A DNA stretch of 13,787 bases, taken from JANMZR01 sp031383555 (GTDB lineage Bacteria; Bacteroidota; Bacteroidia; Cytophagales; Spirosomataceae). Position 1 is the first letter of the stretch. Every line of letters starts with the position of its first letter. The translations under genes were made by a program, and so were the position numbers. The stretch spans positions 1 through 13,787 of the forward strand of contig JANMZR010000032.1 in the NCBI GenBank assembly GCA_031383555.1, written 5' to 3'. The notes beneath the pieces are model-generated. The model ran no database searches. It saw only the letters and a program-made list of their open reading frames with translations, and was not told the DNA's origin. This document shows, one piece after another, positions 1-6,561 of the stretch.

Positions 1-761
1 GTTATAGATTTTTGTTCAATTTGGAGAAATACTGGTAAAATTGAATTATAAGGAAACTTCCCAATAAATTGCTTATTTATTTTTTTTCCATTTTGGTATT
101 GGTCTGAGCCTAAATAAATACATCCTAAACAAGGATTTACCTCCCAGCAAGTTTCACAACAGCGATATTGTATAGCTATTGGACCACTATCTCCATTCGA
201 CCTTATTTTTAAACAATAGTCTATTTGATCAAAATTGGTATAATTCCATCGGTAATAATCGCCATTTGTACTTGGGTCGATTGCATCTAAAAAAACGTGA
301 AACTCACCACCTATATATACGTTCGAGCCTTCTTTAAAAGGTATATATTCTGTATAAATTTTATCAATAGGAATTGGTTTTTTAATAATTTGCGGGGTTG
401 ATTTATATATTTTTTTATCTCCTATTCTTACCTCGAGTGTATAAGTTCGGCCAATAACCCCCTGAGTAGCTTTTGTTTCAAATACGCCGAAACCCAAATC
501 GGTTAAGGTTTCAGTATTTCCTAAATTATCCGAAATAATTACGATAGCATTGAAAGGTGGTGGCGAAAAATCTTTGCTACCAAATGGGCTGCTTTGCTGA
601 AGTGTAACCCGATACGGGCCTGGTTTATTTGTGATTTCACCATCTACCACCAATTTTTTTATATTGGTATTTAGGCCAGCATCAAACGAGTCGACGCAAG
701 AACCCAAAAGCCAGATAACTGTAATACTAATTACGGTTTTTTTTAGAATATTGATATTCAT
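1..761 (-). CDS. DUF4249 family lipoprotein, 3' end cut by window edge
   Basis: The frame is open from an ATG at 761-759 to the left edge; 253 codons are visible and the C-terminus is missing. The N-terminus is a lipoprotein signal peptide with hydrophobic core VISITVIWLLG and lipobox LGSC (Cys22), so it should be lipid-anchored in the outer membrane or periplasm. An Ig-like beta-rich N-terminal part (KLVVDGEITNKPGPYRVTLQ) is followed by a six-cysteine cluster: Cys183, Cys201, Cys202, Cys205, Cys211 and Cys214, including CCETCW. This layout matches the DUF4249 family as I recall it, whose members sit directly downstream of TonB-dependent receptors in Bacteroidota. The gene starts 45 bases after the receptor stop on the same strand, so it is probably cotranscribed. 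Molecular function is unknown; a partner or ligand-binding accessory of the receptor is inferred only from position. The family call is fairly secure, the role is not. Confidence 0.85.
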   Translation of the reverse strand, partial: MNINILKKTVISITVIWLLGSCVDSFDAGLNTNIKKLVVDGEITNKPGPYRVTLQQSSPFGSKDFSPPPFNAIVIISDNLGNTETLTDLGFGVFETKATQGVIGRTYTLEVRIGDKKIYKSTPQIIKKPIPIDKIYTEYIPFKEGSNVYIGGEFHVFLDAIDPSTNGDYYRWNYTNFDQIDYCLKIRSNGDSGPIAIQYRCCETCWEVNPCLGCIYLGSDQYQNGKKINKQFIGKFPYNSILPVFLQIEQKSI

Positions 762-806
762 AAAGATTAAAAAAACAAATAATATAAAAATAGTAAAAAT
801 ATACTT

Positions 807-3230
807 TTAAAACTTGAAATTATAGGTAATTGAAGGTATAGCAGAGCCGAACACAGAAAGTCGATACGTATTTGCTCTATTGTAAAACTGAACAATATTA
901 TTATTTTTTGTTTTGAAAAAAATGGAATATGCATTTCGTTTTGAAAGCAGATTATATACATTAAAAGCCCAGCTACTTTTCCACCTCTTTTTCGATTTTT
1001 CATCAGGTTCAATAGTAAAGGCAAAGTCTACTCGGCTATAATTTGGTATTTTATTTTGATTTCTATTTATATAATTAGGCACATATATTCCGCCAACAAA
1101 ATATTTATCAACGGGGTAGGTTATTGGTCTACCTTCACTGAAGGTATAATTAAATGAGATATTATTTCGCTTATCTAATTGAAAGCTAGTAACCAAATTG
1201 AGGCTATGGGGTTTATTGAAGTTGGCCGGATAAGCTATACCATTGTTTATTGTTTGCGTTGAGTCTCGGTTCATGGTTAATAAAATTTGGGAATAAGTAT
1301 AGCTAGCCCAACCAGTAAAAAAGCCAGTACTCTTTTTTACCATTATTTCGGCTCCATAAGCCTCGCCAGTACCTTGCACAATACTATTTTCTGGCGTTTT
1401 CAGCAGCAATAAATTAGCTCCATCTTTATAATCAGTTATATTTTCAATAGTTTTATAATACACTTCTCCAGAAAATTCATAGGTGTTATTTTTCAAATTC
1501 TTAAATATACCTAATGAAATTTGATCCGATATTTGTGGCTTTGTATAAACATCACTTATTTTCCATCTGGCAGTTGGTAGTGCTGCTGTAGTGTTCGAGA
1601 TTATCTGAATATACTGCCTCATTTTATTGTAACTCAACTTAATGGAGGTATTTTCATTTAAACCAACACGAAGCGCTATCCGAGGCTCTAAACCGCCAAA
1701 GTTTGCAATTCTTTCCCCTTTATTATAAGTTTTATAACCTGTTATTAATATTGAGTCTGATGGATTATTGCCTTGGTATTGAGCTACTTCGGCCGGGCCA
1801 GTAGCTTGAAAATAAGAGTACCTTAAACCAGCCATTAAAGTTATATTTTTTCCTAACTCAATTTCATCATTTATAAAACCTGCCAGCTCTATCCCATTTT
1901 CTTTTCGTAAATAAACACCGTTTATCTCAGGTTCTTTAGCTGTCGGATTCAGCGAACCAGGGCTAATGGTGTATTTTATTGCTGCTGCACCAAAGTCAAT
2001 TCTATTGTTAGGGAACTCAAGGAAAAAATCCATTTTTAGTGAATTATATAAGATGCCTGAATTAAGTTTAAATGCATTTGAGCCTTCAGGGTTTATGATA
2101 TTTGCTTCATATAAACTACTTACCGCACTTAGATTGGCAGAAAAAGATTTATTGAAAAAATGGTTGTATTTCAAGGTTCCGCTGGTAGTTTGCCAGTCAA
2201 AAATGGTTGATGAAGAATTAATCTCAGAAACAGCAAGTGAGTCGCTGGCTAATTTGAAAATATCTTTTCCTCTATAACCTGTAAAAAACAACCGATCTTT
2301 TTCGCTGATTTTAGCTTCAATTTTGGTGGTAACATCATAAAAATTGGCCTTTGTATCTCTTATATTCTTATTGGGGCTATAATTGAAGAGGAAGTCAGAA
2401 AATGAGCCCCTGCCAGCCACAAAAAAACTAAGTTTATCTTTTATAATCGGGGCCTCAATTATTAGCCTGCTAGCAACTATTCCAATACCGCCTTGTATTC
2501 CAAATTTCTTGGCATTTGCATCTTTTAGTTTTATATCTAAAACCGAAGATGCTCTGCCGCCATATTGCGCTGGCACACCGCCTCTATATAAACTGAGGTC
2601 TTTTACCGCATCAGGATTAAAAACTGAAAATAGTCCCATAAGGTGCGATGAATTAAAAATTGGGGCTTCGTCCATCAAAACCAAGTTTTGGTCGATACCA
2701 CCACCCCTTACATTGAAGCCAGTAGCACCTTCCCCAACGGTGGTAACTCCTGGCAATAGCATGATGCTTCTGATAACATCAACCTCGCCCATAAATGCTG
2801 GGAGTTTTTTCAGTGTTTTAATATTGAGTTTGGTAAGGCCCATTTTTACATCGGAAATATTTTTATCTAATAATTCTGTAGTCACTTCCACCTCTTCTAG
2901 TTCACTAACCTTTTCAACAATTTCTAAAATAAATGTTTCGGCTTTAGTTACTTGTACGGGGAAAACAGCCTTTGTATAGCCAGAATAAGATACTTTGACA
3001 TTATAATTGCCTTTGGGAACTTTAATATAATAATTACCTATTGCATTTGATCTTACTGTTTTTTTTATTTCAGGAAATGTAATGGAAGCACCTATTAAAA
3101 TTTCTTTTGTTTTTTCATCGACCACTTTACCAGAAATTGCAAAGGTTTCCGCATTTTTTTGACTAAAAGATGAATTTTGTAACAGAAGAAATAATAACGA
3201 AATAACTAAAATGGTAAAAGATTGCTTCAT
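807..3230 (-). CDS. TonB-dependent outer-membrane receptor with carboxypeptidase-regulatory-like N-domain
   Basis: This 807-residue protein has a signal peptide (about residues 1-23, ending SSFSQ). Next comes a carboxypeptidase-D-regulatory-like beta-sandwich (about 30-103; GKVVDEKTKEILIGASI, then GNYYIKVPKGNYNVKVSYSGY). A TonB plug domain follows (about 125-238; LPAFMGEVDVIRSIMLLPGV, GFNVRGGG, LYRGGVPAQYGGRASSVLDI). The rest is a 22-strand-type beta-barrel ending in an aromatic residue (SITYNFKF), as outer-membrane barrels usually do. Length is normal for the family. It should import a substrate across the outer membrane using TonB energy; the substrate cannot be read from sequence. There is no SusD-like gene, no FecI/FecR pair and no glycoside hydrolase nearby, so a polysaccharide-utilisation locus is not supported. 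The partner is the DUF4249 lipoprotein 45 bases downstream. The ATG at 3230 is chosen because it directly precedes the signal peptide. A promoter match lies about 40 bases upstream. Confidence 0.95.
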   Translation of the reverse strand: MKQSFTILVISLLFLLLQNSSFSQKNAETFAISGKVVDEKTKEILIGASITFPEIKKTVRSNAIGNYYIKVPKGNYNVKVSYSGYTKAVFPVQVTKAETFILEIVEKVSELEEVEVTTELLDKNISDVKMGLTKLNIKTLKKLPAFMGEVDVIRSIMLLPGVTTVGEGATGFNVRGGGIDQNLVLMDEAPIFNSSHLMGLFSVFNPDAVKDLSLYRGGVPAQYGGRASSVLDIKLKDANAKKFGIQGGIGIVASRLIIEAPIIKDKLSFFVAGRGSFSDFLFNYSPNKNIRDTKANFYDVTTKIEAKISEKDRLFFTGYRGKDIFKLASDSLAVSEINSSSTIFDWQTTSGTLKYNHFFNKSFSANLSAVSSLYEANIINPEGSNAFKLNSGILYNSLKMDFFLEFPNNRIDFGAAAIKYTISPGSLNPTAKEPEINGVYLRKENGIELAGFINDEIELGKNITLMAGLRYSYFQATGPAEVAQYQGNNPSDSILITGYKTYNKGERIANFGGLEPRIALRVGLNENTSIKLSYNKMRQYIQIISNTTAALPTARWKISDVYTKPQISDQISLGIFKNLKNNTYEFSGEVYYKTIENITDYKDGANLLLLKTPENSIVQGTGEAYGAEIMVKKSTGFFTGWASYTYSQILLTMNRDSTQTINNGIAYPANFNKPHSLNLVTSFQLDKRNNISFNYTFSEGRPITYPVDKYFVGGIYVPNYINRNQNKIPNYSRVDFAFTIEPDEKSKKRWKSSWAFNVYNLLSKRNAYSIFFKTKNNNIVQFYNRANTYRLSVFGSAIPSITYNFKF

Positions 3231-3268
3231 ATTTAAATATTTGGTTTTTCTCGATCAAAGTTATCTAA

Positions 3269-3300
3269 CAAAGATATATACTCGATTTTCTATACTGAAA
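3269..3300 (-). promoter_or_regulatory. Bacteroidota-type promoter for the TonB receptor gene
   Basis: Read on the minus strand, TTTC (3300-3297) is followed by a 20-base spacer and TATCTTTG (3276-3269). This fits the Bacteroidota vegetative consensus TTTG / 19-21 bases / TAnnTTTG with one mismatch in the -33 element. Transcription would start near 3263 and leave a leader of about 30 bases before the receptor ATG. A second -7-like octamer, TAACTTTG, lies at 3263-3256 but lacks a matching upstream element. Confidence 0.5.
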
Positions 3301-3328
3301 TATTTTCCAGTGAAGAGACAAATGTCTC
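3295..3328. repeat. Two adjacent palindromes upstream of the receptor gene
   Basis: GAGACA (3315-3320) and TGTCTC (3323-3328) form a perfect 6-base inverted repeat around AA. Directly beside it, CTGAAATATTTTCCAG (3295-3310) is an imperfect palindrome with one bulged base, and it covers the -33 element of the receptor promoter. The pair also lies just after the stop of the MoaF-like lipoprotein gene (3342), which reads in the same direction. It could therefore be an operator for the receptor operon or part of a transcript end for the lipoprotein gene. There is no long T-run, so I favour the operator reading weakly. Confidence 0.35.
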
Positions 3329-3341
3329 ATATTAGGCAATT

Positions 3342-3740
3342 TTAAGGCAATAACCTTATGGCTCCTTGGCCAATAGAAATGTTTCTATTATTTAAAATAT
3401 GATTATGAACAATACCATTTTTAAAGTCCAAAATTTGACTAACACCAATTCCATTTGCCTCTTCCCATGTGATAAATACCTTATTATCAATCATTTCAGA
3501 CTTATATTTTTCAATTGCCTTAATTCCTTTTTCTGAACCAGAATTAGCCCACCAATGTAAAGTGCTATCTGTATCTATCTTAACTAGATAAATATCATCA
3601 CCATATTTATACTCTATGGTTTTTCCAGTTATTTTATTAATGTCAATAGATTCCCCCAATTTGGTTTTATTTTCATTTGAATGCTCTTTGCATGCGGTTA
3701 ATAATAGTAAATAGATGGATGCTATTTTTATGGTTTTCAT
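3342..3740 (-). CDS. Small lipoprotein with MoaF-like (lipocalin-fold) domain
   Basis: This 132-residue protein begins with a lipoprotein signal peptide (MKTIKIASIYLLLLTAC) with lipobox LTAC, lipidated at Cys17. The mature part has the pattern of MoaF-like / phenolic-acid-decarboxylase-like lipocalin domains: GKTIEYKYGDD near residue 39, a Trp-containing strand (STLHWWANSG), an EKY segment, then VFITWEEANGIGVSQILDF and a final 'NGIVHNHI' strand. Family members fold as small beta-barrels that bind small molecules, and many are cytoplasmic; this one is exported and lipid-anchored. The assignment rests on remembered motif order, not a search. The gene is single, on the same strand as and 111 bases upstream of the TonB receptor, with its own upstream inverted repeat. 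Ligand and function are unknown. The signal peptide and lipobox are secure; the domain call is moderate. Confidence 0.75.
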   Translation of the reverse strand: MKTIKIASIYLLLLTACKEHSNENKTKLGESIDINKITGKTIEYKYGDDIYLVKIDTDSTLHWWANSGSEKGIKAIEKYKSEMIDNKVFITWEEANGIGVSQILDFKNGIVHNHILNNRNISIGQGAIRLLP

Positions 3741-3761
3741 AATATTTATATTTTTAGTATT

Positions 3762-3793
3762 TTTTGAAATTTAAAAATAAAATAGTTTCAAAA
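3762..3793. repeat. Inverted repeat upstream of the MoaF-like lipoprotein gene
   Basis: TTTTGAAA (3762-3769) and TTTCAAAA (3786-3793) are perfect 8-base inverted arms separated by 16 bases. The repeat ends about 22 bases before the lipoprotein ATG at 3740. It could be a regulator site or a leader hairpin. The region is very A+T-rich, so chance is a real alternative. Confidence 0.3.
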
Positions 3794-3802
3794 GACAAAA
3801 AA

Positions 3803-3832
3803 ATTGTAATTTTTTAGTTTTTAGTATATTTG
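3803..3832 (+). promoter_or_regulatory. Candidate promoter for the 96-residue secreted protein gene
   Basis: TATATTTG (3825-3832) matches the Bacteroidota -7 consensus exactly. ATTG (3803-3806) lies 18 bases upstream as an imperfect -33 element. The start would be near 3838, giving an unusually long leader of about 160 bases before the ATG at 4002. The rest of the 261-base divergent gap (3741-4001) is A+T-rich and holds only short direct repeats of the TTTTTAG type and the inverted repeat described above. No small gene was found in it. Confidence 0.3.
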
Positions 3833-4001
3833 ACTAGTATTTATGTTCCAAAATCGATAATTTAACTGAATAATTGATATTTGGCAGAGATTTATTGTGA
3901 TGAAAGTAAGTATTTTTTTATGAAAAGTCCAAATATTGAAATTGAAAAATGATTTGAAAAATTGCAAAATAATTAACTGTAATTTTAAACATAAAATAAT
4001 T

Positions 4002-4292
4002 ATGAAAAAGTTATTGGCTATCGTATTACTTTTCAGCATTTGTGGCTTCCAAAATCCTGATGTTTTATTTAGAATTAAGCCTTCATTTTCTGATAAACAA
4101 TTGCGTGAAATTGAGGATTCTTTAAAAATTAAATATGATATTATTGCAAAAATTACTGTTCTAAAAAGAGATGCTGAGGGAAATATAAAACATATAAAGT
4201 ATGAAGGTGGGGGTGTAGGATGTAGATCAGATGATTTTGCGGAATTACATATTAAAAACGGAGCGTGTTGGATTTCTGATAAAATTAAATAA
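4002..4292 (+). CDS. Small secreted protein with 'KRDAEGNIKHIK'-type module, unknown function
   Basis: I choose the ATG at 4002 (96 residues) over an in-frame upstream ATG at 3936. The chosen start puts a clean signal peptide, MKKLLAIVLLFSICGFQ, at the N-terminus, whereas the 22 residues in front are Lys/Asn-rich low-complexity. Cys14 is preceded by Ile, so a lipobox is unlikely and ordinary signal-peptidase cleavage is more probable. The mature part reads 'SFSDKQLREIEDSLK..YDI..KITVLKRDAEGNIKHIKYE'. This resembles a short module seen, as I recall, in the periplasmic tails of M56/BlaR1-type and other Bacteroidota proteins (helix, strand, KRN/DxxGxI, strand). The C-terminus has a GGG stretch and two cysteines (74 and 89) that could form a disulfide. 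Only 34 bases separate it from the Lrp/AsnC gene, so the two may share a transcript. Function is unknown. Confidence 0.7.
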   Translation: MKKLLAIVLLFSICGFQNPDVLFRIKPSFSDKQLREIEDSLKIKYDIIAKITVLKRDAEGNIKHIKYEGGGVGCRSDDFAELHIKNGACWISDKIK

Positions 4293-4326
4293 AACTCACC
4301 TTCTTTTGACAAAAAAATATTACAAT

Positions 4327-4788
4327 ATGAAAATAGACGCAATAGACAAAGAACTTTTAGTGCATTTACAAAAAGATGCACACCTCACTACCAAGGAGTT
4401 GGCTGGTATGCTCAATCTTTCATCCACCCCCATATACGAGCGGGTGAAAAAGTTGGAACGTGAGGGTATTATCAAAAAATATGTGGCTGTAATTGACCGT
4501 GAAAAGGTGGATAAAGACTTGATGGTGTTTTGTAGTATTCGCCTGAAAGAGCATGCCGCCGAAATGGGCAAAACTTTCGTGCAAAAAATTATGGAAATGA
4601 ATGAAGTGGTCGAATGTTTCAATATCTCAGGCGACTATGATTTCCTTCTAAAAGTTTTAGTGAAAGACATGAAGGCTTATCAGGCTTTTTTGATGAACAA
4701 ATTAGCCAGTTTGGAAAACATCGGTAGCACCCATAGCAACTTTGTAATGAGCGAAATTAAGGTTAATTCGGTGCTGGAATTTGACTAA
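4327..4788 (+). CDS. Lrp/AsnC family transcriptional regulator
   Basis: This is a 153-residue protein from the ATG at 4327. An in-frame ATG at 4231 would overlap the preceding gene and add 32 residues unlike the family, so it is rejected. Residues 3-50 form the AsnC-type winged helix-turn-helix (IDAIDKELLVHLQKDAHLT, then STPIYERVKKLEREGIIKKY). Residues about 63-148 form the Lrp/AsnC effector-binding (RAM) domain (VFCSIRLKEH, EVVECFNISGDYDFLLKVLV, TYPE tail THSNFVMSEIKV). Family members are dimeric to octameric DNA-binding proteins that often sense amino acids, frequently leucine, and often regulate their own gene. It is convergent with the acyl-CoA catabolic operon. By eye it is richer in G+C than the small genes to its left. 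Targets are not known; control of the neighbouring branched-chain acyl-CoA genes is an inference from position. Confidence 0.95.
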   Translation: MKIDAIDKELLVHLQKDAHLTTKELAGMLNLSSTPIYERVKKLEREGIIKKYVAVIDREKVDKDLMVFCSIRLKEHAAEMGKTFVQKIMEMNEVVECFNISGDYDFLLKVLVKDMKAYQAFLMNKLASLENIGSTHSNFVMSEIKVNSVLEFD

Positions 4789-4804
4789 TTTTTTTTAAGA
4801 ATGG

Positions 4805-4829
4805 AAAAAATTATTGGTCGATAACCAAT
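4805..4829 (-). terminator. Stem-loop with T-run ending the catabolic operon
   Basis: ATTGGT (4813-4818) and ACCAAT (4824-4829) form a 6-base stem with a 5-base loop. On the minus strand the stem is followed by AA and then six T residues (4810-4805), the layout of a weak intrinsic terminator. It lies 63 bases beyond the stop of the enoyl-CoA hydratase gene, between two convergent genes. The stem is short, so this is a candidate. Confidence 0.4.
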
Positions 4830-4891
4830 TCAAAGTCGATATAATTTGCAATAATTCGTGCCCAAAAACTATTTTTTCTACGGTTATATTA

Positions 4892-5680
4892 TTATTTATT
4901 TGTCCAAACTGGCTTTCTTTTTTCATGAAAAGCATTAATTCCTTCTTGGGCATCAGCCGAATTTCGCAAACTTTCAAGTTCAATTTTTAGTAAATTGTTC
5001 CTTTCATTCACGGGTATAGAGCTTAACTTTCGGCTCATTTCTATTCCTTTCCTTATAGCCAACGGAGCATTTTTAAGAATTTTTTCAATCAAAATATTTA
5101 GCTCTTTTTCTACATTTTCTGATTGTACAAGAAGAGTAATTATACCCAAATTCAAAGCTTCAATTGGCGAAATTTCCTCAGCTAAAATTGATATTTCTAG
5201 AATTTTTCGAATGGGTAATATTTTGGATAGGGAATTCATTACTTGAAATGGGAAAAGGCCTCTTTTCACTTCTGGCAGTTGAAATTTGGCATTTTCAGTG
5301 GCTATCACAAAGGTAGATTCTGCCAGAAAAAGCATTCCACCAGCAATTACAGCCCCATCAACAACAGTTATCACCGGCTTATTCAATTCTGATAAAATAT
5401 CACCTAAAGGCTTATCTGTCAAAAGAATAGCTTCATTTTTTGTATCTAATTCATGGTTGTTAAAAACAGCCAAGTCCATTCCAGCGCAAAAAACAGGGCC
5501 TTCAGCTAATAATACAACTAGCCAAATAGATGGATTATTATTTGATAAATTTATTGCATAGCTAATTTCTGAGAGCATTGTTTGGGTAAAGGCATTTCTT
5601 TTTTCAGGCCTTGCCAAAGTCAAATACATCACTTTACCTTTTATTTCGGTTTTTATAAACTTGTAAAAATCGATTGCCAT
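4892..5680 (-). CDS. Enoyl-CoA hydratase/isomerase family protein, probable methylglutaconyl-CoA hydratase
   Basis: This is a 262-residue crotonase-family protein starting at the ATG at 5680 (MAIDFYKFIK). A TTG at 5701 in the same frame overlaps the upstream stop region and is less likely. Visible family motifs are LARPEKRNAF (about 22-31), the first oxyanion-hole segment FCAGMDL (64-70), the second around AGG (113-115), and PEVKRGLFP with Glu137 at the conserved catalytic position. The first catalytic Glu of classical enoyl-CoA hydratase (the GGGCE position) is Leu117 here, leaving a single Glu. That is also how I recall LiuC-type methylglutaconyl-CoA hydratases. The gene is the last of a three-gene operon, 10 bases after the HMG-CoA lyase gene. 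The pathway step 3-methylglutaconyl-CoA to HMG-CoA is inferred from those neighbours; another enoyl-CoA substrate is possible. Confidence 0.88.
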   Translation of the reverse strand: MAIDFYKFIKTEIKGKVMYLTLARPEKRNAFTQTMLSEISYAINLSNNNPSIWLVVLLAEGPVFCAGMDLAVFNNHELDTKNEAILLTDKPLGDILSELNKPVITVVDGAVIAGGMLFLAESTFVIATENAKFQLPEVKRGLFPFQVMNSLSKILPIRKILEISILAEEISPIEALNLGIITLLVQSENVEKELNILIEKILKNAPLAIRKGIEMSRKLSSIPVNERNNLLKIELESLRNSADAQEGINAFHEKRKPVWTNK

Positions 5681-5690
5681 ACTATTAAAT

Positions 5691-6536
5691 TTAAATTTCA
5701 ATTAGTTTTTTAAATTTTTCTTTGATAATCTCAATTGTTTCTTCACTCCCAACATTAAAAAATCGCAGCAAATTTTCCATCGGCATGTTTCCAACTAGCT
5801 CATTTTGAGCCATTGGGCATCCACCGAAGCCAAGTATGGCTCCATCAAAACGTGTATAACCTATTTGTTGGGCAATTGCAATTTTTTCTTTCCATTCTTC
5901 AGGCTTTGTATGCAAATGTAGGCCAAGGTCTGTCGCTTTGTTATTTTTAAATATTTTAGCACCTATTTCGGAAAGCGATTCATTTGTGGCCATGCCTGTT
6001 GTATCCGCTAAAATGATCGTAGAAATTAACAATTCATTCAATTTGCTATACCATTCAACCACTATGTCTGAATTCCATTCATTATTGTAGGGGTTACCAA
6101 AAGCCATTGATAAATAAATTACCAATTCTTGATTGTTTTTATGGCAAATATCATTGATGTATTTCACAGTATCTAGCGACTCCAAGCGAGTTGAATTGGT
6201 GTTTTTAAGCTGAAAAGTTTCAGATACCGAAAAAGGAAAACCTAAATATTTAATATTTCCGTACACACTTGCTTCTTTAGCTCCCCTTTCGTTGGCCACA
6301 ATTGCCAGTAATTTTGTTTTTGAATTCCCAATAAATAGCTCATTTACAACTTGTTGCGTATCGGCCATTTGAGGTATTGCTTTATGAGAGACAAAACTAC
6401 CAAAATCGACGGTATCAAAAATATCTAGAGAAATTAGATAGTTTAAATATTCAATTTTTTTAATTGTTGGAATAAAATGTTTTATACCTTGAATGGCATC
6501 ACGAGGGCATTCTATAAGTTTGATTTTATTTGCCAT
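5691..6536 (-). CDS. Hydroxymethylglutaryl-CoA lyase
   Basis: This is a 281-residue DRE-TIM-metallolyase-type TIM barrel. The expected HMG-CoA lyase landmarks are present in order: ECPRDAIQ with Arg12 and Asp13 at the catalytic/metal positions; FGSFVSHKAIPQMAD (45-59); the metal-binding LHLHT with His207 and His209; and the active-site cysteine loop GFGGCPMAQNELVGNMPMENL with Cys240 and Asn250. The reaction is cleavage of (S)-HMG-CoA to acetyl-CoA and acetoacetate, the last step of leucine degradation, in the cytoplasm. The RDAIQG version replaces the RDGLQNE seen in human and proteobacterial enzymes; I recall RDA-type sequences as usual in Bacteroidota. The gene lies 25 bases after the acyl-CoA dehydrogenase and 10 bases before the enoyl-CoA hydratase, so cotranscription is very likely. 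It would correspond to LiuE. The family is secure; substrate is well supported by the neighbours. Confidence 0.93.
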   Translation of the reverse strand: MANKIKLIECPRDAIQGIKHFIPTIKKIEYLNYLISLDIFDTVDFGSFVSHKAIPQMADTQQVVNELFIGNSKTKLLAIVANERGAKEASVYGNIKYLGFPFSVSETFQLKNTNSTRLESLDTVKYINDICHKNNQELVIYLSMAFGNPYNNEWNSDIVVEWYSKLNELLISTIILADTTGMATNESLSEIGAKIFKNNKATDLGLHLHTKPEEWKEKIAIAQQIGYTRFDGAILGFGGCPMAQNELVGNMPMENLLRFFNVGSEETIEIIKEKFKKLIEI

Positions 6537-6561
6537 TTTAAGAAAAAATAAAATTAGAAAA

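Noticed and set aside
2383..2979. A 198-codon open frame on the plus strand inside the receptor gene
   Set aside because: It is antisense to the plug and N-terminal domains of a clear TonB receptor. The Ser/Pro/Thr-rich translation reflects the complement of that coding sequence.
807..3230. SusCD polysaccharide-utilisation locus
   Set aside because: There is no SusD-like protein, glycoside hydrolase or hybrid two-component regulator in the window. The partner is a DUF4249 protein instead.
3821..4381. A 186-codon open frame on the minus strand
   Set aside because: It runs antisense across the 96-residue secreted protein gene and the start of the Lrp/AsnC gene. Its composition is rich in Ile, Leu, Phe and Ser without domain pattern, typical of a reading-frame shadow in A+T-rich DNA.
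5691..6536. Possibly defective HMG-CoA lyase because RDGLQNE is RDAIQGI
   Set aside because: The catalytic Arg and Asp, the metal-binding His pair and the active-site Cys loop are intact, and I recall the RDA-type motif as normal in Bacteroidota.
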